A stretch of DNA of 64,000 bases, taken from Ottelia alismoides (taxonomy: Eukaryota > Streptophyta > Magnoliopsida > Alismatales > Hydrocharitaceae). The DNA lies in NCBI GenBank assembly GCA_037367405.1, contig JAZKJV010009629.1, positions 186,001 to 250,000 of the forward strand, given 5' to 3'. The translations under genes and the position numbers were made by a program. Position 1 is the stretch's first letter, and every line of letters starts with the position of its first letter. This document shows, one piece after another, positions 33,551 to 44,744 of this stretch. The notes below the pieces were generated by a model that was not told the DNA's origin, did no database searches, and was given only the letters and a program-made list of their open reading frames with translations.

Positions 33551-35934
33551 GCTGCAGCTCCGCCACTCGATTGCTCCATCTTTGGCCATTCGCCTCCTTC
33601 ACCTGTGAGCTCCAGAGAGACCGCGAGAGTGACAGCTGGCGCCTCGACCTGTCGCAGCGAGGAGAGGAGGAGGACCCATCGATCCGGCGAGCACAGCCGC
33701 CGCAGCTCCGCCACCAGCGTGAGCTCCGAGCCTCGGAGGGAGACGATCCTTGAGGCGACGACCAGGAGCTTCCCCAGCTCCTCCCCAGTCTCTCCGACCA
33801 CCCAGGTAGCTCCGATAGCCTATCATTTTCGATGATTTCCATTTTCGCCCAATTCGCTTCGCCGCCGTATTTCGTCGATTCCGCCCGTTCCCGACCACTA
33901 CTCGACCATCGGGCATTGCCATAGCCTTCGCCTTCCTCCCGCGCACCTTCTCCATGTTTCCATTCAACCCAGCTCGCACAGGAGCTGGGAACCGAGCTCC
34001 TCAGTCCACCACCTTCGCCGGAGTCCGCCGTTCCGACCCACGAGCCACCTTCGCCTCGCCTAACCGGGTCCAGGCAGTTTGCCCTCGACCCGTGAGTCTT
34101 CTGGTTCACTTTACAGGTCGAAACGAAGTCCATCTGAGGCCCTTCGTCATCCAGCCAGGAGGCCCAGCTCCGCCGACCTCGCCCGAGCTCCTCGGAGCTC
34201 GGCTCGATCATCGGAGCATTCCGGCAGACGTGGGAGCACACCACCTTTCTTCTCCGACCATCAGAGTGCTCCCAGGAGGTCAGCTGCGCTTGCACGAGGC
34301 CGGCGAGTTTCGCCGGGGACCTGTTCTTCCAGGACCCTCCGTCGCCGTTTGATCAGACCCCCTGCTCCAGATTCCATCGTGGTCGTTCGCTTGTGGAGCT
34401 GCAGATATCGTCCGATCAGAGGAGGTCTGATCTCAGCCGCTGGATCACGAGCCACCCCGCTTCCACGTCGTCAGATCCTACACGTGGCGCGCATCCAGCA
34501 CCCCGCTTAATAAAGGGTAATTTACCCTTAGGCCCTGCCTTGTCTTTTATTTCATTTTAGCCCTGTAAATGTTGAACTTAGTTGTTTAGTTTTAGGGTAA
34601 TTTGCATAGTGGACCCCGTACTTTATTCTATTTGCTCTTATACCCCTGTGCGTTGTATGCCACGTGCTTCGTCACGTGTTTATTTGGTTTATTTGCAATA
34701 GAGACCCTTGTAGTTCTGGTTGTTCTTGAATGAATGAAATCTTTTACTTATTTGCATTTATACCCCTGTGCGTGATTTATTTGAGCATGTGCGTTATATT
34801 TTGGGTGTTTTGCAGATAAGCCCCAGGACTTTTAGTACATGTTACCAATAAGTCCTCGGGACTTATTTTTATTACATTTGTGTCCCTGAGTGCCCCAAGC
34901 ACGCGCTTGGCGCGTGTTTTGCTGGGAAAATTGCACCAGACCCCCCAGGCTATTGGGTATTTGCACTTTGGTCCCTGTGCACAGTGCCCCTTTTCTATTT
35001 TTAAATAAAATAGCAAAACACCTCCAAATCCAACGAAAATTGGACATATGGCTCCTGCCATGGTGTAAAATTTTTGTGGATTTTTTAGGACATTTTTGAT
35101 TTCATTTGATATTTTTAAAAAATCAAAAACCTTCACTTTTGCTACTGCCTAACTTGAAAAATCACAAAAAATATTAAAACTCATTTAAAAATTCTATAAA
35201 AATTACCCACTATTTGTCTTGCTTAGTTTGATTTTCTGTTAATTTTGGCTATTTTGCATTACTGAAAATCACTAAAAACTTAAAAACACTCAAAAACCTA
35301 TAAAAATTCTAATAAATAAATTAAAAATCCAAAAACAATAAAATTGGTGCCTAAATTTTCCTCATTTTGTCTTCTTTGTAGGAAAATTACCTCCAGGCCA
35401 TTTTGGAGCTCTTAGATATTTTATCTAGGGCTTTTTGGCTCGGCTGGACAGTACATCTCTTTTATCTACTGTTTGATTTTTAGAAAATTAAATAAACCTC
35501 AGAAAATTCTCAAAAATTCACCAAAAACACTAAAAAATATAAAATACATAAAAATATTTTTGTTTGAATTTTTGGTTGATTTTTAGTGCTTTAAATAAAT
35601 TGTTAAAGTGTGCTTTTCTTTGTTTTTCCTAATTTCTTAATCACTTAAAAATCCAAAAAAATACAAAATAAATTCAAAACCACTAAAAAATGTTTTCTTG
35701 TTTCATTTTCTTTCTTTTTACTACTTCGTAGGCCGAAAGGCCAATCCGTGCTCCTTGAGTTCAACCCTGGGTGTTATACCAGGTTAATCCAATAGCAGGA
35801 CCGCTACTTCGTATTTTGATCGATTTTATCTTTATTGAGTGGTTCATTTTTCTTGATCAAGTGCATCTGAGCGACCGAGGTCGCAACGACCATTTTTGTA
35901 CCTTTACCTTAGTCGTTCGGATCACTCATCAGAG

Positions 35935-35952
35935 TGGCGCCGTTGCCGGGGA
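35935..35952 (+). promoter_or_regulatory. C primer-binding site (tRNA-Asp)
   Basis: TGGCGCCGTTGCCGGGGA starts three bases after the LTR and is perfectly complementary to the 3' end of plant tRNA-Asp including CCA. Confidence 0.93.
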
Positions 35953-37438
35953 GCACGGCTTAGTAGTTTTCTTTTTCTTTTCGTTTTTGTTTTCGCGGCT
36001 TTTCGCGGCTCTTTCGGAGCTCGCGGCTTTTTCGCGGCTTTTGTCTATATTTTATTTTTGTTTTATTTTGTTTTATTTTCTTTTTCTTTTATTTTTATTT
36101 TTGTTTTATTTTGAGTGTTTATTTTATTTTACATTTTTGTACATATACCCTTAGTTCCATTTTCATTTATTTCCCTTATTTGATTATTTATTTTGGGTCT
36201 GACCATTCTTCTCTTTCTTACGAGGGCCCGAGGACCGAGGCGGCTGCTTTCGAGAAGCCGACGCAACCGCGGGATTCGGAGGCGGCTCTTTTCTTTGCGG
36301 AGCCACAGGAGAGAGTGAGAGAGAGTTGAGTGGGAGAGGATTTTTCTTTTTATTCCATTATTATTGTAATAATACAGGGACTCTCAGAGACTGAACTTGG
36401 ACTGTGATTGGACTTAGCGGGTCTGTTTCGCCGAGCACCGGTGTGCTCGGGGGACCCTTAGGATTTTCGTGGCTTTTTCGCCGCTTTGTTCTATTTTCAT
36501 TTTTTACTGCCTTTTCCGGTGTTTACGCGGTTTTCATCGAGCCCCTAGACTTAGGAATTTCTCTTGCTTGTGTCGTAATTAGTAGGGTCCCCACACTTAA
36601 TTGCTTGCCTGTTCCTATAGAACGCTAATTGGACCTACTAAAAATCATTAATAAAAATAACCGACTCATCTCCTTCGTAGCCTACGTGCTGCAGCCTATC
36701 CTGTAAAGCGCTTTCTCCTACCCCTGATTTGTCGGACAGAGGAGGGACGGGCCAAGACCAGACTCTTTGGCTTGGAGGTCGGTGACTGGTTAGACGGTTC
36801 TGCGATAGAAATTGCTCGTCTAGGACTCGGTTTTTCCCGTTGCATCATTTAGGTAGTTTACTTTCCAGTCTTTAAATTCTGCACGGATCACTTGCATGTA
36901 GAGTGCTGGAGACAAGGTACACATTTCTTACTCAACATGCATCATTGATTTCATCGTGCATCGGCTTTTTCGTCTTCTCCCCCCTGTTTTGGATTAAATA
37001 ACCAGGAGAATCGAAAAATTCGTTAGGCCATTTGTTTTTATTTGAAAAACATTAAAAAGAAAAACCATAAAATTGGGACTGGTTAACACTATTGATCTTA
37101 AAAGACGCTCACCCTAAAAATTTTGTCTTGGGGAGAGCAATCCCCTCATTGTATGGTTTGGATGCGCGAGAGAGTGACCCGCACCCTAGGTAGAGCCCTC
37201 CGGTGCTAGTCCCGACTGATTACCGACTCTTCCGTGCGGGCCAGTCGGTTGGGGTAGCATCGGGTATCCTAACAGGTCACGTAAGCGCTCTGATATTTTG
37301 TGTGTTCACCTAATAAAATTGATAAGATAATTTGACCGAACTTTCACGGTCTTCAGCTCGCGTCGCGTTGGTGAACCGGGGGTTTGTTTTGTGATCATAG
37401 TTTCTCCAGATCTCATCCGCCTTACTCGCCAGATCAAG
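35953..37438 (+). other. C 5' leader between PBS and gag
   Basis: The leader is about 1.5 kb with no convincing gene. It contains a short GC-rich tandem repeat (35991-36040) and then a T-rich stretch to about 36180. Confidence 0.8.
35991..36040 (+). repeat. Short tandem repeat of TTTCGCGGCT
   Basis: Four to five imperfect 10-bp units follow each other in the C leader, close to the PBS. Confidence 0.7.
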
Positions 37439-39991
37439 ATGATGGGTAGACGCTCTCTTAGGCAGCCTCTGGCTGCACCGCTTTCGGGCACGTCTACCCA
37501 ATCGTCTAGGTTGGCCCGCGAGAGCCAAGACCAGCTCTCCGAGCCCGAGTACGACTCCGCCCTGTTCCCCCTCGACCCCCTTTCTTTCGGACCTGAGAGA
37601 CATGAGCCCGAGGAGAGATTGATGGATTTGACAGCACCTGAGTTGGGCTCATTTGATTTTGCAGACGTCATGGCCGGCAGTTCTGAGGATCGTTCCCGTC
37701 AGCCTGAGCATTTCGTATTGGACCAGGGAGCAATCAACTCCACCCTGATCGCCTCGTTAGAGACTGTTCAGCAGCAGCTGAGGGATCAGGGAGAGTTCAT
37801 GATAGACATGAGGAGAGAGATGGAGCAGATGCGAGCAGAGAGAGCAGAGCGAGAGCAGAGGAGAGAGGGACCGAGGATCCCAGATGATGCGGATGCAGCA
37901 GCCGCAGCAGCCGCCGCAGCAGCGGCAACAGCCGCAGGAGCGGCCGGAGGACCACCGAGACCGATGCGGGAGTTACACAACCCCGGATCGACGCTGACGC
38001 ACCACTGGGTAGTACTTCCAGTGATCGTGGGGGACTTCAAGTTCCCCCCGAACACTTTGCAGCTACTCCCCCGCTTCCACGGACTCGCGACAGAGGAGCC
38101 CCATCTCCACCTCCAGGAGTTCTTGATGATATGCAGCACTGTCCACGACCGTCAGGTGGACCAGGACACGATCAGGATGATCACCTTCCCCTTCTCCTTA
38201 GCTGACAGAGCAGCCACCTGGCTGAAGCATTTGGGGAGGTTTGTTTACACCTGGGAGCAGCTCCGCACCGAGTACTTGAACAAGTACTATCCACTCGGGC
38301 GGACGAATGCAGCGAGGGCCCTGATCAGCAACTTCTCCATGCTCCCCAACGAGCAGTTTCACGAGGCATGGGAGAGGTTCCGAGAGCTCACAGACAGATG
38401 CCCGCACCACGACATTGCCAAGCCGAACCTAGTTCAGAGCTTCTTCAGCGGGTTGACACCAGAGCTCCAGGGTCTGGTGAACGCTTCTTGCGGCGGGTCC
38501 TACTTCGCCAAGGACCACGACCAGGTCTGGGCCATTTACGAGGAGATGGCCGAGAATTACATGGTGATGTCCCAGACGCGGTTGTACACACAGAGACCCC
38601 AACAGCAGCTAGGACCCGTGCAGTACCAGCGGATAGCACGGGTCGATGCAGGTCCATCTAGTTCGTTCGCAGTCGCAACAGCACAGGCAGAGTCGTCCGC
38701 TGTGGACATGGAGCTGATAGAGAAGAAGCAGTGCCAGAGCACCACGCAGATGGAGCAGATGGCACAGACTCTGAGCGACATGAAGACCCAGCTCATGTGT
38801 CTCCAGGAGGCACAGATGGCTTCACAGCCTCGTCTTCAGTCGCGAGGCGACACCGGCGGCAGCAGCAGCTCGTCCCAGCGCTCCAGCACCCTTCAGCAGC
38901 CTAGACAGGTTCACCTTGTACAGGCGGAGCCGTACCAGCAGCAGCAGCCCTCTTACCAGTCCCCACCATCTCCAGGCATGCAGATGGTGGTATACCAGCT
39001 GGATCAGCCTCTGGCAGTACTCCCGCCAGCCCCCTACGATGCAGAGCCGTTAGTGGATGTCAATGGGAATTGGTATGACCGCCCCCAGCCTGGGATCCGA
39101 CGAGACCATCCTGGATTCAGGTGGGGGAGTGGAGGTACCCAGCCCCAACAGCAGCCACCCGGTCAGGGAGGGCAGTACGGCCAACAGAGAGATCACCAGC
39201 AGCAGCAGCCCCCAGCATACCAGTCACACCAGCCTTCGTCCTTCGGTCCTCGTCCCTATCAGCAGCAGGGACAGTCTTGGAGACGTGAGCACCAGGCTCA
39301 CCTAGCATACCAGCAGCATCCCTCCTCCTACCCCTCTCAACAGCACCACCAGCAGTTCCAGCTGCCTCAGCACCAGAGAGGCTACCCGTCGGGCTCCCAT
39401 GAGAGCCCCGCCTTGGATGACATCGCCCGCCTCCTCACGGATCAGCAGGCTACATTCAGACGGGAGATGGACAAGTTCCGCCAGGAGATGCGGGACCTTG
39501 TGAGAGGGAAGGCCGTGATTCCTGCACAGATCGAGCCGAATCCGAACAACCTCAAGAGGAAGTCTGAGCAGGTAGTACACACTGAGCTTGCCACTCCTAG
39601 TGACCCATTTGATGATATGTCTTCGGATCTATTTGATGCTGATTTTGTTACACTTAGGAGCGGTAGAGCACCAGCAGGCGGCGCCTCATCTGAGCGACGA
39701 CGCGAGGATCCACCTAGGGTGCCAGATGAGGAGGAGGAGAGCGGTACTGATGCCGCACACGATGATGACGGTGGTACTGACGCCACCAAGGATGCTGATT
39801 CTATCGGCGGTACTGAGGCCGCCGCTTCAGTAGTTCGAGGAGGTGGTACTGACGCCACCAGAGTAGCCGAGCCAGCCCGCGGTACTGAAGCCGCGAGACG
39901 TCCAGTAACAGAGCCAGCCAGAGGTGGTACTGAGGCCATCAGTGTTCATTTTGATAGAGATGTTGTCTTTCCTCGTGTTGATGTATCTTAG
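37439..39991 (+). CDS. gag: C gag polyprotein
   Basis: This is an open frame of 850 codons from the first ATG (37439) to TAG (39989-39991); the frame is open upstream but only from a GTG. Residues about 115-145 are a charged, coiled-coil-like stretch, and 152-171 an Ala-rich run. Residues about 175-380 are the retrotransposon gag domain (LLPRFHGL, WLKHLG, HEAWERF, ASCGG). Residues about 495-655 are very Gln/Pro/Tyr-rich. VTLRSGR follows, then a tail with repeated GTDA or GTEA. No CCHC zinc knuckle is present. Gag would assemble the cytoplasmic particle. It is the only full-length undamaged major gene in the window. The next frame (pol) continues in phase after the TAG. Confidence 0.93.
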   Translation: MMGRRSLRQPLAAPLSGTSTQSSRLARESQDQLSEPEYDSALFPLDPLSFGPERHEPEERLMDLTAPELGSFDFADVMAGSSEDRSRQPEHFVLDQGAINSTLIASLETVQQQLRDQGEFMIDMRREMEQMRAERAEREQRREGPRIPDDADAAAAAAAAAAATAAGAAGGPPRPMRELHNPGSTLTHHWVVLPVIVGDFKFPPNTLQLLPRFHGLATEEPHLHLQEFLMICSTVHDRQVDQDTIRMITFPFSLADRAATWLKHLGRFVYTWEQLRTEYLNKYYPLGRTNAARALISNFSMLPNEQFHEAWERFRELTDRCPHHDIAKPNLVQSFFSGLTPELQGLVNASCGGSYFAKDHDQVWAIYEEMAENYMVMSQTRLYTQRPQQQLGPVQYQRIARVDAGPSSSFAVATAQAESSAVDMELIEKKQCQSTTQMEQMAQTLSDMKTQLMCLQEAQMASQPRLQSRGDTGGSSSSSQRSSTLQQPRQVHLVQAEPYQQQQPSYQSPPSPGMQMVVYQLDQPLAVLPPAPYDAEPLVDVNGNWYDRPQPGIRRDHPGFRWGSGGTQPQQQPPGQGGQYGQQRDHQQQQPPAYQSHQPSSFGPRPYQQQGQSWRREHQAHLAYQQHPSSYPSQQHHQQFQLPQHQRGYPSGSHESPALDDIARLLTDQQATFRREMDKFRQEMRDLVRGKAVIPAQIEPNPNNLKRKSEQVVHTELATPSDPFDDMSSDLFDADFVTLRSGRAPAGGASSERRREDPPRVPDEEEESGTDAAHDDDGGTDATKDADSIGGTEAAASVVRGGGTDATRVAEPARGTEAARRPVTEPARGGTEAISVHFDRDVVFPRVDVS
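39743..39937 (+). repeat. GGTACTGANGCC dispersed repeat in gag
   Basis: Six copies of a 12-base unit start at 39743, 39773, 39809, 39845, 39881 and 39926, all in the same phase and encoding GTDA or GTEA. Two further copies lie in pol at 41070 (one base different) and 41097. Confidence 0.88.
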
Positions 39992-42900
39992 AACTCTATT
40001 TTGAATAAAGGAAAAGGTTTAGCTTCTTCTGGTCCCACTGTGGTGAGTGATGTATGTGTGGATCCGGCCATCGAGCCGTCTAGGCCTTTTCCTAGTCCTT
40101 CATCTGCGAAGGACCCTGTGATCCCCTTCCCTAGGGCCCTTCAGATGGGAAAGGGGAAGAAAAAAGAAAAAGACCCTAAAAAGAGAGAGCAGGAGGAGTT
40201 CAACCAGAGTATGATTGACAGATTTCACATCCAGTTGACCCTCCAGGAGGCTTTGCAGCACATCCCCCTTCTTCAGCGATCTTTGAGAGACAGGACCACA
40301 GTCAGGAGGAGGAGGAGGAACCACACTTCAGAGATTCATGTGCTGACGAAAGCCATGTGTTTTGCGATCCAGAACCGTCTGCAGCCAAGAGGCCAGATTC
40401 AGGGGCCCCGTATGTCAGATGCCAGATTAGTGAGCAGAGGTTTGACCGGACTCTATTAGATAGCGGGTCGTCGATCAACCTACTTCCGGCAGCCCTTCTC
40501 GACCGCTTCGAGTTGGGCACTCTTCGACAGAGCAGGACAGTCCTTCAGTTTGCTAATCGATCTGTCAAGAGGCCGAAGGGATTGTTGCGAGACGTTATCG
40601 TCACGATTCAGGGCCTGAAATTCCCCGTGGACTTCGTAGTGTTGGACATGGAGATCCCTGATTCAGTGACCGATACCCCCATCATCCTCGGTCGTCCGTT
40701 CTTGGCCACAGCCAAGGCGGTGACTGATCATGATAGTGGGAAGGTATACTTTTGCGTCGAGGGCGAGAGTGTACAAATAGAGACGGTCAAGGACTACAGA
40801 GCTAGAGAGAGAGAGCACGCTCAGAGGCTAGCGCGGATTCAGAGCAGCTGACAGACGCCGAGCCAGACATCCACCAGGACTGTGATTTTGTGATCACTGA
40901 TGACGAGGCAGCATGGGAAGATCCTGCAGCACAGGCCATCCTCTCATTTTCAGATACAGCTGATGCCGAGATGATAGCAGAGGAGAGTCTGGAGAGCACA
41001 GCCCTGGTTCAGGATACTACAGAGGTAGCAGAGCCGGTCCTTGATCGCGACACGACTATCAGTGATTGTGGTGCTGAGGCCACCTTGTGTGATGGTGGTA
41101 CTGATGCCACCGTATTTGATGTAGATCCCTCGGATTCAGAGTCTGATTGGGCAGATTGCGATGATCAGATGCCAGACTTGAGTCCAACTGAGCCTACAGA
41201 TGAGGAGGAGGTAGATGCAGAACAGATCAGAGACAACACAGTTGAGCAGCCTTCTCCAGATCCAGTTTGCGAGAGTTCGCTTTCTTTCTCCCAGGCAGAT
41301 CTGGCAGACTTAGCAGCATTCACTCATTTCCTTCCGCAGCTAGATTTGCCAGCACCCAGCCTTCTAGAGCTGAAGCCGCTCCCTACTTCGCTGAAGTATC
41401 GATTCCTTGCAGGCGAGCCAGAGATGTACCCAGTCATCATCTCCGCCGATCTGACTGGAGAGCAAGAATCCCGTTTGATGGGGGTTCTTGAAAAGAACTG
41501 CAAGCCAATCGGATGAAGCGTAGCAGATCTCCATGGGATTAGTCCATCGGTGTGCTCCCACCATATCTATCTCGAGGAGGGGGCGAAGCCGTCGCGTGAG
41601 TTCCAGCGGCGGCTGAACCCCAACCTGAGAGAGGTCGTGATGAAGGAAATATCTAAATGGTGGAGTGCAGATTTTATTTATCCCATTTCCGACTCCAAGT
41701 GGGTCAGCCCCTTGCATGTGGTGCCCAAGAAGACGGGCATCACGACTGTGATCAGTGAGTCGGGAGAGGAGATTGCTACACGAGTACCCACCTCTTGGAG
41801 GGTCTGTGTTGACTACAGGAGACTCAACCAGGCCACCAAGAAGGATCATTTCCCCCTGCCTTTTATTGACCAGATCATTGAGAGACTGGCAGGGAAGAGC
41901 CATTATTGCTTCTTGGATGGGTACTCGGGCTACAACCAGGTGGCCATCGCTCCTGAGGATCAGGAGAAGACCACCTTTACCTGTCCCTTTGGTACATATG
42001 CCTTTCGACGCATGCCATTCGGGCTATGCAATGCCCCTGCGACTTTTCAGAGGTGCATTCTGTCGATCTTTTCGGACATGGTAGGGGAGTGTTTAGAGGT
42101 CTTCATGGACGATTTCTCGGTCTACGGTGACGGATTCGACTCCTGTCTTGACTGCCTAGACCGAGTACTCCAGCAATGTATTGAGTACCATTTGGTTCTA
42201 TCTTGGGAGAAGAGTCACTTCATGGTGACTCAAGGGACGGTGCTTGGCCATATCATCTCCAACAGGGGCATGGAAGTTGATCCGGCCAAGGTTGATGTCA
42301 TTAGGAAACTCGCACCGCCGTCCAATCTGAGGCAGCTACGGTCATTCCTGGGGCACGTTGGATTTTACAGGAGATTTATTCAGGATTTCAGCAGGATTGC
42401 CCGGCCGTTGACTGACCTCTTGATGAAAGACACCGAGTTCCTTGTCGATGACAAGTGTCTTTCGTCCTTCGCGACTCTCCAGCAGTGTGTTATTGAGGCT
42501 CCTGTCCTCCAGCCGCCTGATTGGTCTCTCCCATTCGAGATCATGACGGACGCCTCCGATTTTGCCGTAGGGGCAGTGCTGGGACAGAGGAGGGATGGAG
42601 TTCCATTTGCTATCCACTACGCTAGCCGCACATTGGATTCCGCCCAGCGGAATTACACGATCACAGAGAAGGAGATGCTAGCCGTAGTGTTCGCCCTAGA
42701 TAAGTTTAGATCGTATATCATTGGATCTAGAGTGACTTTGTACACAGATCACACCGCCATCAGGTACCTCATGGCAAAGAAGGATGCCAAGGCCAGACTG
42801 ACTAGATGGATCCTTCTACTCCATGAGTTCGATATTGAGATCAAGGATAAGCCTGGAGTCAAGAATGTGGTGGCGGATCATCTCTCCCGTTTAGAGCAGC

Positions 42901-44258
42901 CTGAGGAGTCTAAGCAGATTGATCCTATTCGAGATACCTTCCCAGATGAGGCGATCCTTGCTATCGCCTCACTCCCATGGTACGCTGATATTGTGAACTT
43001 TCTCGTTGCTGGGAAAGTTCCACAAGAGTGGCCCAGGCAGAGACTTGAGACCTTCCTTGCGAAGGCCAAGTCCTACCATTGGGAGGATCCCATCCTTTAC
43101 CACGAAGGAGGGGATAGCGTCTGGCGTCGGTGTATTCCTCAGGAGGAACACCATAGCCTCCTCACTTACTGCCACAAGCTTGAGGCAGGAGGACATCATT
43201 CTGGAAGGAGAACGGCACAGAAGGTGCTCCAATCCGGCTTGTGGTGGCCTACCCTCTTCAAGGACTCAGATGAGTTCGTGAAGAGGTGTACTGACTGTCA
43301 GAGGATGGGCACTTGTGGACAGCGTGATATGATGCCGATGCAGCCCATTCACTTCTGTGAGGTTTTTGACGCATGGGGCATCGATTTCATGGGTCCATTC
43401 CCTAAGAGTCAGGGATTCGAGTACATTATGTTGGCCGTGGACTATGTTAGTCGTTGGGTGGAGGCTATCCCCGCCCGGGCCGCTGATGCGAGGACAGTTT
43501 GCAGATTTTTGAGGAAGCATATCATCACGCGGTTCGGGGTTCCACGAGTTCTGATTTCTGATGGGGGGTCTCACTTCATCAACGACCAGGTGAAGGCACT
43601 TGCTAGCGAGTTCGGCATAGATCATCGTGTTGCTACACCTTACCATCCACAGACGAATGGTCTAGCCGAGGTGTTGAATAGGGAGATTAAGACTATCCTG
43701 CAGAAAGTCGTCCGCCCTGACCGAAAGGATTGGTCACAGCTTTTGGACTCGGTCTTGTGGGCATATAGGACGTCTTTCAAGACTCCATTGGGCACATCTC
43801 CCTTTCGCCTCGTATATGGCAAGCTGTGCCATTTACCTGTTGAGCTGAGGCACAAGTCACTTTGGGCAGTCACAGATATTCTTATGGATCCAGATGGTAT
43901 GGGAGACCAGAGGAGGGCAGAGTTAGCAGCCCTGGAGGAGCTTAGAGATACAACATTCTCAAACAGCCTACATTATAAGGAGAAAGTGAAGGAGTGGCAT
44001 GATTCTCATATCAGCCACAAGCATTTTGAGATTGGACAGAGAGTATGGCTGTTTGATGCGAGGCTACGTTTATTTCCAGGGAAGCTACAGAGCAAATGGA
44101 AGGGACCCTACTTGGTCAGAAAGGTACACGACAACGGTAGCATTGACATATCTGAGTTGTCTTCTGAGAGTACCTTTAGAGTGAACGGCCAGCGGCTCAA
44201 GCCATTTCTAGATCATGAGCCGCGGGTCGCTGATCTTGCCCCGATTCACTTTGCGTGA
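39992..44258 (+). pseudogene. pol: C pol (protease, RT, RNase H, integrase), lightly damaged
   Basis: The frame continues gag after its TAG. The basic linker (KGKKKEKDPKKR) is in the gag frame. The protease with LLDSGSS (40459-40473) is one frame on, and everything from about 40840 to 44258 is in the third frame, so two frame changes are needed. A TGA at 41514-41516 replaces the Trp codon found in E1 (AIGWTV). Beyond it the frame is open for 902 aa: RT with FMDD (42102-42113), RNase H (TDASDF, TDHT), zinc finger HHCC (about 43140-43310), integrase Asp 43383, Asp 43560 and Glu 43668 (DD35E), and a GPY module (KWKGPYLV). There is no chromodomain. Confidence 0.94.
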
Positions 44259-44389
44259 GATGTGGTCTTTGACTCACATCTAATGCATCTCACGCCTGAG
44301 TTTCACTGATCTTCCGCCTTGTATAGATCCAGATGTCCATATCACTACATTCTTTAGTCCCACATCCCTTTCTTCATCTTGTGATTATG

Positions 44390-44744
44390 CTATACTTAGG
44401 GTGTACTTTACCCTAAGTATAGGGGGGATGTGAGACATTTTTGGGTATTTCTTTTGTTTCTGTCTACCCCTGTTTTTGCTGCCTATACTTAGGGATATTT
44501 CACCCTAAGTATAGGGGGGGTAGACCTTGTACATTCTCCACTCAGGTTTTTCCTTAGTATACAGCCTGCTATACTTAGGATTATTTAATCCTAAGTATAG
44601 GGGGAAGACCTGAGACCCTCTTGACTTTTCATTCTTCGTCTTTGTATATAGCCCTTCTTTTCACTTCCCTATACCTAGCACGAGTTATGTCTTCTTCATC
44701 GCTCTTCACTCTGAGGACATCGTTCGAGCTAAGTATAGGGGGGT
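44390..44744 (+). promoter_or_regulatory. C hairpin/PPT-like array
   Basis: Unit 1 at 44390-44422 has a perfect 12-bp stem (CTATACTTAGGG/CCCTAAGTATAG) and six G. Unit 2 at 44483-44514 has the same stem and seven G. Unit 3 at 44569-44600 has a perfect 14-bp stem with a 4-nt loop and five G. Unit 4 at 44669-44738 is a long imperfect hairpin (TATGTCTTC against GAGGACAT) followed by six G. Each right arm plus G-run reproduces the polypurine tract at 46334-46346. Confidence 0.85.

Larger units (their letters stand above)
32378..35931 (+). mobile_element. C 5' LTR
   Basis: This 3554-bp LTR starts TGATGAAT with inverted repeat ATTCATCA and ends CTCATCA. The first 0.9 kb is very AT-rich. The GC-rich part (about 33280-34510) holds a nested palindrome (33313-33356) and TATATA (33545). 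Paired CACGTG sites lie near 34660. Confidence 0.95.

Noticed and set aside
33244..34510. Open frames in the GC-rich core of the C LTR, duplicated at 47214-48479
   Set aside because: They are present in both LTRs only because LTRs are repeats. They start at non-ATG codons and have no known domain.
35935..35952. tRNA-Asp gene fragment
   Set aside because: Only the 18-nt complement of the tRNA 3' end is present, directly after an LTR, which is a primer-binding site.
40340..40370. Programmed -1 frameshift in C pol
   Set aside because: No X-XXY-YYZ heptamer fits the reading frame there, and a second change is needed near 40840. Ordinary indels are simpler.
44390..44744. CRISPR-like or bacterial terminator array
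   Set aside because: The units are few, differ in spacing and arms, and lie in a plant retrotransposon. They are treated as a retroelement RNA/DNA structure.
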